NCBI GenBank assembly: GCA_015999745.1
Contig: JAECQP010000001.1
Span: 1 to 64,000 of the forward strand
Direction: 5' to 3'
Origin: Sphingobacteriia bacterium
GTDB taxonomy: Bacteria > Bacteroidota > Bacteroidia > Chitinophagales > Chitinophagaceae
DNA length: 64,000 nt
Both the position numbers and the translations under genes were made by a program. Positions 27,633 through 37,230 of the stretch are shown here, in pieces. Position 1 is the stretch's first letter. Each line of letters starts with the position of its first letter. The notes beneath the pieces are model-generated. The model ran no database searches. It saw only the letters and a list, made by a program, of their open reading frames with translations, and was not told the DNA's origin.

Positions 27633-28119
27633 ACCGGCTTAACCCATCTTACCGTTTTATCTATCCTTTCGATGATCACATTTCTGGATAGAATTGCACT
27701 CTCCTCTGCCAGTTCATCAATCATGGACGACTTGCAGATCAACACGGTACAATGGGGATGGATTCTGGGCATCTTTACCATTGCCTACGGGGCGTTTGAA
27801 GTTCCAACAGGCTGGCTGGGAGATTAGATTAGGTGGGAAAAAGGTATTGACCAGGGTCGTTTTATGGTGGTCCTTTTTTACCATACTTACCGGTTTTTCA
27901 ACAGGATTTATCATGCTGCTCGTGGTCAGGTTTTTATTTTGGATCGGGGAAGCCGGCGCCTATCTGAGTACGGTTGTATTTGGATACCTTGCTGCTTCAT
28001 ATGGCTATTACCTGCCTTTATTACTGATTGGTATAATTGTATTGACCGGTGCCTTTATCTGGTTTAAAATTGATGCCACCAAAAAATTAGCAGAGCTCCC
28101 GATGAGCTGGCACTACTAG
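27633..28119 (+). pseudogene. Remnant of an MFS transporter gene
   Basis: The first part encodes MFS helices 1-2 (LTVLSILSMITFLDRIALSS, then WGWILGIFTIAYGAFEVPTGWLGD). A single extra T near 27822-27827 breaks the frame; in the next frame RLGGKKVLTRVVLWWSFFTIL and RFLFWIGEAGAYL follow, as expected for helices 3-4 with the MFS signature. At about 27968 the sequence jumps to the end of the protein (STVVFGYLAASYGYYLPLL, helices 11-12), so roughly 280 residues are deleted. The N-terminus is also lost into the terminator of the receptor gene. It most resembles the ACS (sugar acid) branch. Not functional. Confidence 0.8.
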
Positions 28120-28136
28120 GTTAAAGTGATCCGAAT

Positions 28137-28808
28137 CTAATTAATCAACTGAGAATTACTGAGGTATTGCTGATCGGGAGCGTAGATGAACAGACAGGAT
28201 TCTCCCTGAATTGTTTGAATGATGTTCTTTACCAGATTATTGGGAACGGCCGGACAACCCAGGCTTCTTCCCAGGTAACCCATTTGACTGATTGCGTTAT
28301 TACTTACATAATCTGCGCCATGTAATACAATTGCCCGATCTTTTGCCTGATCGTTGATACCAGGCTCAATACCCTGTAAAATCAGGGATTTCCCGTGCTT
28401 ACCTGAGTAAGGCATGCCGGTAATGTAAAATCCAAGGCTGCTCTGATTAGAGGAATTTCTGTTGGAGAAATGTTTTGCAAATAAGGTCCCGGAATTCCTG
28501 CCATGGGCCACAAAGGTCTGAAGCACCATTTCCTCCTGCTCCATATCAATGATGTATAAACGCTCCTCACTGCTGGGTTTACTGAAGTCGGCAATGGTCA
28601 GGTAACGATGGTTGGTTAACCTGCCCTGCTCCTTTAGTTTGTTGTAACCGTTTACGGCAAAGGCAACTGCCTGGCTGTTGATATTCAACTTTTCGGACAG
28701 GGTTACGGCAAGCGGCTCACTTGCTTTCGGGGATAGGGTTGGCTTATACGTGTAGGACTGCAATGTGATGAACGAGAGCAGTAAAATAAGTATTAACTGT
28801 TTTTTCAT
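28137..28808 (-). CDS. Murein L,D-transpeptidase catalytic domain protein
   Basis: Exported protein of 223 residues: signal peptide, then a YkuD-like catalytic domain of the PF13645 type. Visible motifs are LYIIDMEQEEMVLQTFVAHGRNSG, SLGFYITG, AIVLHGADYVSN (His163) and SLGCPAVP with the nucleophile Cys185. It would cut or form peptide cross-links in peptidoglycan, or act on a related amide. Single gene, convergent with the MFS remnant. Confidence 0.85.
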   Translation of the reverse strand: MKKQLILILLLSFITLQSYTYKPTLSPKASEPLAVTLSEKLNINSQAVAFAVNGYNKLKEQGRLTNHRYLTIADFSKPSSEERLYIIDMEQEEMVLQTFVAHGRNSGTLFAKHFSNRNSSNQSSLGFYITGMPYSGKHGKSLILQGIEPGINDQAKDRAIVLHGADYVSNNAISQMGYLGRSLGCPAVPNNLVKNIIQTIQGESCLFIYAPDQQYLSNSQLIN

Positions 28809-29011
28809 GGAATAACGGGGGGTATTCTGTAATTGGTTGCAAAACTAAGGCAGATATCATGCCAAAAGGGCTCAGGAGACTGAAATAATCGTTAAAACCT
28901 TTGCTTTTTGGGCAGGTTTTTTTCATAAATAATTGATTATCAACAAATAAATTTGAGCCTGAACTTATGTCTGGATTTTCAGACAATGCCGGATCAATTG
29001 AAATTCACCTG

Positions 29012-29046
29012 ATTAAAATAAAAAAGCACCTGCAATGCAAGTGCTT
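29012..29046 (-). terminator. Terminator of the SusC/SusD operon
   Basis: Minus strand: AAGCACTTGCA and TGCAGGTGCTT form an almost perfect stem (29046-29024) with a tiny loop, followed by TTTTATTTT. It starts 25 bases beyond the susD stop. Confidence 0.8.
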
Positions 29047-29070
29047 CCCCCTAAACAATCCTATTCATAC

Positions 29071-30759
29071 TTAATACCCCGGATTTTGCTTCAGATATCC
29101 CGGAAGATTCGTTGCACCATCAATCGCAGTTTGCGGTATCGGGAAAAGGCGCTTGTTTTTATCCGTATTAGTTTTTTCAGTCCAGGTGCCTTCATATTTT
29201 CCAAAACGGATCATATCAGTTCTTCTATTCATCTCCCAGTACAATTCAAATCCCCTTTCTCTAAAAAGTAGATCAAGCGTAAGTGCACCTGTTAAAGAAG
29301 ACGGTTTTACATTATACGCTGTTCTGGAAAGGCGAACCGTATTTACATCGGTAATGGCTCCCGCTGCATCATTTTTGCGCAATTTTGCTTCAGCACGCAT
29401 TAAAAAAATATCTGCCAGGCGAACAATAGAAATATCAGCTTCTCCAAAATTTCTTCCACTGGAAGACTTTCTGCTGAATTCATATTTTTCTACGCGAAAT
29501 CCGGTAGAATAATCACTTCCTGCTGTGGTAAAATCAACCTGTTCCGTAAAATTTACCGGCAGTGTAGGTTTACTCCTTGTATCATTGTACAATGGACCCA
29601 CTTTATAACCTCCGGAGGCGCATTTAACAAATACACCATTCTTTCTGATCAAACCATATTGCTGCCCGCGCAAAATACCACGATCTATATTAAAATCTGC
29701 AACACATGAATCTCCCGGATTAGTGTAGATGGAAATATTCTGTTTATAAAATCTTGGATCTGCCTTAGCAGGGTCTACTGCACCATAAGCATTTACCCAT
29801 GTTCTGTAAAAATCGGAAGTAATGGCAGGGCCATCCGTACCGTTTGCACCGGGGAATGCAGGTAATGGAAACTGGTCGCCGGAAAGAGAGAAATAAGCGA
29901 GGCGGTTATGGCCGTTGAGATCCGCACGCTGATCAACTGCAAAGATCAGTTCTTTATTAGTATTGTTAGCATCACCAAAAATGGCAAAATAATCAGGAGA
30001 CAAAGCGTACTGACCGGAAGTAATGATTTTATCACAATATTTGATAACCTCATCCATATCCGCAGCTTTGAAATCAAAACTGGAAGCATAGATATCACGA
30101 TATACCGGTGCATTGAGATGTAATCTTGCCAATAAGCCCCAGACTGCAGCTTTGGTTAATCTCCCCGGTCCATTGGTGGTACCCAGCTGGAGTTCAACCG
30201 CCAGTAACTCATTCTTAATATAATCAACAGCCGCGCTTCCTCGAATAATTGCGGACGTTTGTCCGGGATCTTCTTTTACAAATACAACTCCGAATAAATC
30301 GAGGCTGAGTAAGTTATAGAATGCACGCATCCCTCTTGCTTCAGCAGCATAAGCTACAGCATTGGCATCTGTACTTCCCTTTAAAGAACTAATAGCGGTA
30401 ATGGACCTGGAGAGTCCCTGTGCAATCAGGTTCCAGGTATCCTTTACATTGGGATCTGTTGTGGCTGTTTCATGCTTGTGTAAAGATATATATATCCCGT
30501 TATCACCCCAATCGGTACCACCCCGGTAAGGGAGGATTGCTTCATCGGTAGAAATTTCCTGCAGGGCAAAATAAGTTGTATGACGATAGATGTCCGGCAG
30601 TCTTGCATATACCGGAGCAATCAGGCCATCAGCAATCTGCTTCTCGGTTAACCCTGTTACAGAAGATTCATCCAGCACATTCTCCTGTAATTTACTACAG
30701 CCGCTTGCAGAAAGAATCAGCAGCGAAAGTATGGAGAGTTTAACTATATATTTTTTCAT
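29071..30759 (-). CDS. SusD/RagB family nutrient-binding lipoprotein
   Basis: Surface lipoprotein of 562 residues: lipobox ILSASGC, SusD-like N-terminal part (about 30-200) and RagB/SusD C-terminal domain (about 290-562; DIFLMRAEAKLRKNDAAGAITDVNTVRLSR and LTLDLLFRERGFELYWEMNRRTDMIRFGKY are the classic tetratricopeptide-like end). It captures a ligand at the mouth of the SusC-type barrel encoded 9 bases upstream. The neighbouring divergent phosphoesterase suggests a phosphorylated or lipid-derived ligand rather than a glycan; this is inference. Confidence 0.95.
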   Translation of the reverse strand: MKKYIVKLSILSLLILSASGCSKLQENVLDESSVTGLTEKQIADGLIAPVYARLPDIYRHTTYFALQEISTDEAILPYRGGTDWGDNGIYISLHKHETATTDPNVKDTWNLIAQGLSRSITAISSLKGSTDANAVAYAAEARGMRAFYNLLSLDLFGVVFVKEDPGQTSAIIRGSAAVDYIKNELLAVELQLGTTNGPGRLTKAAVWGLLARLHLNAPVYRDIYASSFDFKAADMDEVIKYCDKIITSGQYALSPDYFAIFGDANNTNKELIFAVDQRADLNGHNRLAYFSLSGDQFPLPAFPGANGTDGPAITSDFYRTWVNAYGAVDPAKADPRFYKQNISIYTNPGDSCVADFNIDRGILRGQQYGLIRKNGVFVKCASGGYKVGPLYNDTRSKPTLPVNFTEQVDFTTAGSDYSTGFRVEKYEFSRKSSSGRNFGEADISIVRLADIFLMRAEAKLRKNDAAGAITDVNTVRLSRTAYNVKPSSLTGALTLDLLFRERGFELYWEMNRRTDMIRFGKYEGTWTEKTNTDKNKRLFPIPQTAIDGATNLPGYLKQNPGY

Positions 30760-30768
30760 GCGTTTTAA

Positions 30769-33700
30769 TTAAAGGGATATATTCAGGCCGAAAATGATTG
30801 ATTTTGCTTTTGGATAACTCTGGTAATCAATGCCATAAGAAGAAACGCCATTAATGGTTCTGTCTGCATTTACATCAGGATCATATCCATTGTATTTAGT
30901 AATCACAAACAAGTTCTGACCAGTTACAGACAGACGAACTCCGGAAATCCATTTACTGATCCCCAGCTTATCTACATTCAGACTATAACCGATTGCCAGA
31001 TTATTCAATCGCAGGTACGCCCCATTCTTTAAAAAACGGGTACTTACCGGTGCAGCATTATTCACCGACTCCTGCGGATTAGTCACGGCTTCAGGCGTGG
31101 TATTAATTCCCTTTGAAAGGCGAAGCTTATAAAAATTTGCATTTGCCGTATTGTCGTAAACTTTATTTCCGGAAACGCCATTGAAATTCACAGCGAAGTC
31201 AAACCCTTTATAAGAAATGGTCCCGAAGAAATTGTAAAGAAGATTTGGCAGGGCCGTTCCTGCAGCTATACGGTCCTTATCGCTTACAATACCGTCACCA
31301 TCCGTATCGCGGTAGGTGCTTAATCCTGCATTATCAAAACCGGTAAACTCTTTCAGGTAAAAAGTACCGATAGGCTGATTGTTAATGTAACCGTTAATAG
31401 TCGCAGAAGTTAATCCGGAACCGGATGCAGACCCTGAAGGAATGACTGTGTATGGAGAGCTAGTCACTTTGTTACTGATGGCTGTAATGTTTCCGCCAAT
31501 GGAATAGTTAATCCCCTTTTGTGTACGCACTTTGTATTCCAGTTCAAATTCCACCCCTTTGTTAGTGATTTTCATATCCTTTACATTCGTCCAGAAGCTT
31601 CCTGCAGGCTGAACAGGATCAGCAGGAATCACTTCTAATAAAATATTGTCGGATACTTTATTAAACAGGTCGATTGATCCATTCAGTTTTCCGTTCAGGA
31701 AGCCAAAATCCAATCCGACATTTGTTTGCGTGGAAACCTCCCACTGAATATCAGGATTGGCCAAACGGGAGAAAGTGGTTCCTGCCGGGTATGCTCCTGT
31801 TGCGTAAAGCGGATAACTTGTTGTGGCAGATACTGAAGATGTATAGAGCGCCTGTGTAATTTTTGAAGGGATTTCCTGATTCCCTGTTTTACCCCAACCT
31901 GCTCTTAACTTCAGGTTACTAAAGGGACTGTTGCTCATAAAATCTTCTTCCGAAATTTTCCAGCCGAGTGAGAAAGACGGGAAAACACCATACTTATTAT
32001 TGGCACCAAATTTAGAAGAGCCGTCTGCTCTGACATTTACAGTAGCCAGGTATTTGTTTTTATATTGATAGTTTACCCTTCCAAAAAAAGATTGCAACTC
32101 ATTTTCCAAAGCATATCCACCGGGCTTATTATTAGCAAGAGTCAGGTCCTGGCCAAGACCTGGGTTGTACTGTGGCTCAACAGGAGAAATAGGGAATTTG
32201 TTAATGCTGTAATTTCTGCCTTGCAGGAAGATTTTCTGAAAAGAATGACCTGCAAGGGCAGACAGATTATGGTTGCCTTTGTTCAGGGTATAAGTGAGGT
32301 AGTTTTCAATCAGCGTGTTTCTGTTGGTAGTATAATAAGTTTCCAGTCTTCCCTCCCTAAAGGGGACTGCGTTGGGTAAAGACTGTATGTCTCTTGTGCC
32401 CGTAGAATTATCTACTCCAAAGTTCAGCTTGTATACAAGCCCTTTCGTGATTTTAAAAGAAGCTGAAATATTTCCAATTACCCGATTAATTTTAGCAATA
32501 TCCTGTTCCAGCTTAAACGACAATAATGGATTTGAAATACTCTGGTACTGAGCAGGATTTCCACTGGCATCGAGTGCCGGATAAGTTGGGTTATTTGAAA
32601 TAGCATCACCAATTACACCATTTATAGGAGGCCGCTTATTATAAGTGCTGGTTGCATTTAAATTCAGTTCTATTGTTAACCGGTCTTCCAGTAATTTTTG
32701 TGTTGCATTAAATCGACCTGAATACCTTTTAAAATCATTGAACCTGATAATACCTTCCTGGTTCTGCAAACCCAATGAAGCATAATAAGTTAGCTTATCG
32801 GAACCGCCGCTTAGGGTAAGATTATGATTTTGTGTGAGCGCTGTTCTGGTGATCTCTTTCTGCCAGTCGGTGTTACCGCCTTTGTCATCCAGCACGCCGC
32901 CTACTGCAGGTACTTGTTTTCTGTATTCGTCTGCAGAGAAAACAGGAAGTGCTCTTGCTATATTGGATAAACCAAAACTTGCTGAATAGCTCATTGTTGA
33001 GATGCCGGCTTTCCCTTTTTTAGTGGTAATCAGAATTACTCCATTTGCACCACGCGCACCATAAATAGCAGTAGCAGAAGCGTCTTTCAGCACATCCATA
33101 GACTCAATATCGTCCGGATTAAGGAAGTTGAGCGGGTTTCCGCCGCCTGTACTGGAATTATCAAGGGCCAATCCATCTATCACAAACAAAGGTGTACTTC
33201 CTGTTCTCACCCCACCAGGCCCACGTACACTTATTGACAATATTCCACCGGGTTCACCACTGGCTGCAGTTACATTAACACCTGCAACCTTTCCTTGTAA
33301 CAACTGTTCAGGTGAATTGATAATCCCTTTATTAAATGATTCGCTTTTGATTGATTTAACGGCACCGGTTACATCCTTTTTGCTTTGTGTACCATACCCT
33401 ACCACTACCACCTGCGTAAGATCACTTACTGTAGTTTTTAATTCCACATTTAATGTGTTTATGCCATTCACAGCAATTTCCTGCGAAGCATATCCTATAT
33501 AAGAAAAGATCAACACTACATCTGCATTACTGATCTTTACCGAATACATACCATTTGCATCAGCAGATGTGGTTGTTTTTCCTCCTTTAATGGTAACAGT
33601 TGCCCCCGCCAATGCCCTGCCTGTAGTAAAGTCTGTTATTTTTCCGGTAATTACTTCTTCCGTCTGCGCCTCATCTCTATATGCTGTAAGTCCTGTTGCA

Positions 33701-33786
33701 TAAGTGGGCACCATATTGAAAGTAAGAAGCAACAAGAACAACGATCTACAGAGAGTTCGAATGCTGTATGATTTAAATTTAGTCAT
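30769..33786 (-). CDS. SusC/RagA family TonB-linked outer-membrane protein
   Basis: Transporter barrel of 1005 residues from ATG 33786 (MTKFKSYSIRTLCRSLF). Signal peptide, CarboxypepD-like domain (about 45-125), plug with VVVGYGTQSKKDVTGAVKS and GVNVTAASGEPGGILSISVRG (about 130-245), then the barrel. It lacks an N-terminal STN domain, so no direct anti-sigma signalling is expected, and no ECF sigma/anti-sigma genes are nearby. Forms a two-gene operon with susD. Confidence 0.95.
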   Translation of the reverse strand: MTKFKSYSIRTLCRSLFLLLLTFNMVPTYATGLTAYRDEAQTEEVITGKITDFTTGRALAGATVTIKGGKTTTSADANGMYSVKISNADVVLIFSYIGYASQEIAVNGINTLNVELKTTVSDLTQVVVVGYGTQSKKDVTGAVKSIKSESFNKGIINSPEQLLQGKVAGVNVTAASGEPGGILSISVRGPGGVRTGSTPLFVIDGLALDNSSTGGGNPLNFLNPDDIESMDVLKDASATAIYGARGANGVILITTKKGKAGISTMSYSASFGLSNIARALPVFSADEYRKQVPAVGGVLDDKGGNTDWQKEITRTALTQNHNLTLSGGSDKLTYYASLGLQNQEGIIRFNDFKRYSGRFNATQKLLEDRLTIELNLNATSTYNKRPPINGVIGDAISNNPTYPALDASGNPAQYQSISNPLLSFKLEQDIAKINRVIGNISASFKITKGLVYKLNFGVDNSTGTRDIQSLPNAVPFREGRLETYYTTNRNTLIENYLTYTLNKGNHNLSALAGHSFQKIFLQGRNYSINKFPISPVEPQYNPGLGQDLTLANNKPGGYALENELQSFFGRVNYQYKNKYLATVNVRADGSSKFGANNKYGVFPSFSLGWKISEEDFMSNSPFSNLKLRAGWGKTGNQEIPSKITQALYTSSVSATTSYPLYATGAYPAGTTFSRLANPDIQWEVSTQTNVGLDFGFLNGKLNGSIDLFNKVSDNILLEVIPADPVQPAGSFWTNVKDMKITNKGVEFELEYKVRTQKGINYSIGGNITAISNKVTSSPYTVIPSGSASGSGLTSATINGYINNQPIGTFYLKEFTGFDNAGLSTYRDTDGDGIVSDKDRIAAGTALPNLLYNFFGTISYKGFDFAVNFNGVSGNKVYDNTANANFYKLRLSKGINTTPEAVTNPQESVNNAAPVSTRFLKNGAYLRLNNLAIGYSLNVDKLGISKWISGVRLSVTGQNLFVITKYNGYDPDVNADRTINGVSSYGIDYQSYPKAKSIIFGLNISL

Positions 33787-33921
33787 TGAGTTCTTTTTGT
33801 GGTATTTTACTGACAACGAAAGTATATTCCTGAATGCTCAATAATAGCCTGTCATTTAATTGTAAACATTTGATAACACAAAAGAAACAAAAACATAATA
33901 TGTTGAGCAAAGCCTTAGATT

Positions 33922-33929
33922 TATGTTTG
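33922..33929 (+). promoter_or_regulatory. -7 box of the three-part phosphoesterase gene
   Basis: TATGTTTG fits TAnnTTTG. A TTG at 33903-33905 is the nearest -33 candidate, at a short spacing of 16. The implied start lies at about 33936, so translation from ATG 33946 would have a leader of about 10 bases and ATG 33937 would be leaderless. Confidence 0.4.
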
Positions 33930-33945
33930 ACTAAATATGAACAAC

Positions 33946-36900
33946 ATGAAGTTTCTGCTGCAAATCGTTTGCCTGCTTTCTTTTTCATTTACTGCTCTCC
34001 GGGCTCAACCCCATATCTATTCTGCGTCCAACGCTCATTCACATAACGACTACAGGCAGGACAGGCCTTTTTATCATGCATTCAATGAGGGTTTTGGTTC
34101 CATTGAAGCAGATATACATTTGCTGAATGGAATGCTTTTGGTTGGTCATGATTCAACTGACCTCACTATAGACAGAACACTGGAAAAAATGTACCTGCAG
34201 CCCCTGACAGAAGTAAACTTTGCGGGCAGAAAACTGCAATTACTGATAGATATTAAATCAGCGTCAGAACCTACCTTAAAAGCATTGGTGGATTTATTGA
34301 AAAAATATCCGACATTAATCAATCACCCGTCTCTGCGCATCATTATATCGGGTAACGGCCCCGATACGCATCGTTATAAAGACTATCCTTCTTTTATCTG
34401 GTTTGACGGAAAGCTTAAAGATCATTATAGCCCTGAAGCACTTTCAAGAATCGCATTATTGAGTGAAAACCTGAATGATCTCGGAGATTGGAAAGATCAC
34501 TGGCCGCTTAATAAAGCAGAGTTAAAAAAAATCAATGAACTAATTACGAAAGCACATGCCTTACAAAAACCTGTTCGATTCTGGACCAATCCGGATCACA
34601 AGGAAGGGTGGGAAGCAATGATTGGATTAAAGGTTGATTACATCAACACAGACCGTATTAATGATCTTTCTGACTATATCACCAAAAGAAACCTCACCAC
34701 CCATGTATTGCCCTATAACCGAATAATACGTTCCGCCGGGAATGTTGTCCGTTTTGGAAATCCCGATCTGGAGAATCATGCATTGGATGTTGCTTCTTTA
34801 GATGAAGAAGGTATGGTAGTCATCGAAGACCGATATGGGATAGCCGCTTTAGATATTCATACAAAAACCATCCGCTCGAGATGGAGTTTTCAGGATGTTG
34901 TTCAATATAAAAATTACATGAGTACCTATTCAGGTATTCAGTGTTTCAGGGAAAAAGACAAAACATGGGTTATATGGAGCGCGGCAGATAAAAACGGGAA
35001 TGGCGCAGCTGTTATGATTGCAGAATGGAACAATGGTTTTACAAATATTTCAGAAATACCCGTCAGCAAAAAAGCGCCCGCCCGAAATGCTATTCCCAAT
35101 GAGGTGGTCAGTGTAGTGGAAAATGGAGAAAGATATATTTATCTTGTATTGAATGGTAATGACGAATTACTGAAATTAAACTGGAATAAACGTTCCATTG
35201 TTTGGAACGTACCTACATCAGTGGCTCCATATGGCCTCGCGCTTGCAGCAAATAAAGTGTACGTAAGCAACTGGGCAGGCGAACAGGCTTCTGATTCTTT
35301 GAAAGAAAGGGCAGGTGTTCCCTGGGGACTGGCCTATACAGATCCGCGCACCGGAGCCACTTCAAACGGCACTGTAAGTGTTTTTGATCAGCAATCCGGA
35401 AAAAAGCTTCATGAAATAAAAGTGGGCCTGCACCCCAATGTGGTAAGGGCTTCTTCAGACGGACATTTTATATTTGTAGCCAATGGCTCAGATGATCATA
35501 TATCCGTGATTCAAACAAAATCTGACCGGGTTTCCGAAACCATTCCTGTGGGGCTGTTAAATGATAAAAGAGGGGCACAGGGAAGTACTCCTAATGGATT
35601 ACTGCTAAACAAGGATAATTCACTATTATATGTTTCAAACGGGATGGATAATGCAGTTGCAGTAATACAATTGGGTAAAAATGCGTCCCTTCATGGGAAA
35701 TTAACCTCGCATATTAAAGGATATATTCCAACGGAAGCATACCCGGCAGGCTTATTGATCTCAAACGGTCAACTGGTTGTTGCTAACCTGGAATCAGATG
35801 GCGCCAATGTAATCCACAAAATTAAAGGAGCTCGTTCCATCCACAATCAACTCGCATCTGTAAGTATTATTCCGGTTCCGGAGCAGGCTGTATTGCTTAA
35901 CTATACAAAAGAAGTTGCACAGTTGAATTTGATCAACAGAACAGAACAATTACTGTTACCTGCCAGGCAGAATATGGCTCCTGTTCCCGTTCCGGAAAGA
36001 ATCGGAGAACCATCCGTATTTAAACACGTAGTTTATATCATCAAGGAGAATAAAACCTACGACCAGGTTTTTGGTGATATCAACATTGGAAAGGGTGACT
36101 CTTCGCTCTGTGTATTTGGAGAAAAAATAACACCCAACATGCACGCCTTGGCTAAACAGTTTGGATGGATGGACGATTATTATGCCTCCGGTAAATCTTC
36201 TGCAGAGGGGCACCAGTGGACAGATGCCGGTATGGTTTCAGATTATGTTGAAAAAAATGTTCGGGCATGGTTCAGAAGTTATCCGCACAGGCAGGAAGAT
36301 GCCCTGGTATACAACAAAGCCGGTTTCATCTGGAACCATGCCATGGATCATGGTAAAAAAGTGCGGATATTCGGAGAAGCCTGCGAAACAGAGTACGACC
36401 GAAAACTTAAATGGGCAGAGTTGTACAAAAGGTATCAGGCGGGTATTCAACCGGATTGGTATAATAAAAGTACAATCAACAGGATTCTGCCCGTTATTTC
36501 TCCGGACTTTCCTGATTGCGACAATATGGTATTCAGTGATCAGCAAAGGGCCGATATCTTTATTAAGGAATGGAAGCATTTTGAAGCAAAGGACAGCATG
36601 CCTCATCTCATGATTCTATCCCTGCCTAATGATCACACTGCGGGTACATCTCCTAATTTTCCTACTCCCAATGCAATGGTGGCGGATAATGATCTTGCTG
36701 TTGGACGGATTGTAGAAACAATTTCTAAAAGCAGGTTTTGGGATTCTACTGTAATATTCATCACACAGGATGATTCTCAGAGCGGTTGGGATCATATTTC
36801 CGCTTACAGAACCATCGGGCTTGCCATCAGCCCTTACAGCAGCGGGAAACTGGTATCAAGTAACTATAATCAGACATCTATGCTCAGAACCATTGAGCAG

Positions 36901-37185
36901 ATACTGGGTATTCCTCCAATGAACATCATTGATGCTACGGCACGTTTGATGACAGATTGTTTTCAGCTCAAAAAAAATATGGATTCATATACCTCCCTAC
37001 CTAATAATGTTCCTTTGGATCAAATGAACAAACCGCTAAAAGGTCTTACTGGCAAAACCAGGAAAATGGCTTTAATTTCTCAAAACGAAGTGTTCAATGA
37101 AGTAGACGGCGGAAAAGATGATGCCATGAACAGGATCTTGTGGTATTATGCAAAAGGAAACAAGAAATACCCGGTTTCAAAATAA
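33946..37185 (+). CDS. Three-domain secreted protein: PI-PLC/GDPD-like, beta-propeller, phosphoesterase
   Basis: Exported protein of 1079 residues with a signal peptide (ending ALRAQ). Part 1 (about 25-245) has SNAHSHNDYRQDRPFYHA, GSIEADIHLLNGMLLVGHD and LLIDIKS, which give the His, Glu, Asp and His of a phosphatidylinositol-phospholipase C/glycerophosphodiesterase-type barrel. Part 2 (about 255-685) is a YVTN/YncE-like beta-propeller (VYVSNWAGE, FIFVANGSDDHISVIQT, LLYVSNGMDNAVAVIQL). Part 3 (about 690-1010) is a phosphoesterase of the phospholipase C/alkaline-phosphatase type (YIIKENKTYDQVFGD, EGHQWTDAG, FITQDDSQSGWDHI). Parts 2 and 3 together are a known pairing; part 1 in front is unusual. 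It is divergent from SusC/SusD, which suggests joint use in lipid or phosphate scavenging. ATG 33937 is an alternative start. Confidence 0.85.
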   Translation: MKFLLQIVCLLSFSFTALRAQPHIYSASNAHSHNDYRQDRPFYHAFNEGFGSIEADIHLLNGMLLVGHDSTDLTIDRTLEKMYLQPLTEVNFAGRKLQLLIDIKSASEPTLKALVDLLKKYPTLINHPSLRIIISGNGPDTHRYKDYPSFIWFDGKLKDHYSPEALSRIALLSENLNDLGDWKDHWPLNKAELKKINELITKAHALQKPVRFWTNPDHKEGWEAMIGLKVDYINTDRINDLSDYITKRNLTTHVLPYNRIIRSAGNVVRFGNPDLENHALDVASLDEEGMVVIEDRYGIAALDIHTKTIRSRWSFQDVVQYKNYMSTYSGIQCFREKDKTWVIWSAADKNGNGAAVMIAEWNNGFTNISEIPVSKKAPARNAIPNEVVSVVENGERYIYLVLNGNDELLKLNWNKRSIVWNVPTSVAPYGLALAANKVYVSNWAGEQASDSLKERAGVPWGLAYTDPRTGATSNGTVSVFDQQSGKKLHEIKVGLHPNVVRASSDGHFIFVANGSDDHISVIQTKSDRVSETIPVGLLNDKRGAQGSTPNGLLLNKDNSLLYVSNGMDNAVAVIQLGKNASLHGKLTSHIKGYIPTEAYPAGLLISNGQLVVANLESDGANVIHKIKGARSIHNQLASVSIIPVPEQAVLLNYTKEVAQLNLINRTEQLLLPARQNMAPVPVPERIGEPSVFKHVVYIIKENKTYDQVFGDINIGKGDSSLCVFGEKITPNMHALAKQFGWMDDYYASGKSSAEGHQWTDAGMVSDYVEKNVRAWFRSYPHRQEDALVYNKAGFIWNHAMDHGKKVRIFGEACETEYDRKLKWAELYKRYQAGIQPDWYNKSTINRILPVISPDFPDCDNMVFSDQQRADIFIKEWKHFEAKDSMPHLMILSLPNDHTAGTSPNFPTPNAMVADNDLAVGRIVETISKSRFWDSTVIFITQDDSQSGWDHISAYRTIGLAISPYSSGKLVSSNYNQTSMLRTIEQILGIPPMNIIDATARLMTDCFQLKKNMDSYTSLPNNVPLDQMNKPLKGLTGKTRKMALISQNEVFNEVDGGKDDAMNRILWYYAKGNKKYPVSK

Positions 37186-37230
37186 GGTTATCGTTCAATC
37201 ATCAATTGAAACATCAGGCGGTTCTTGGCC

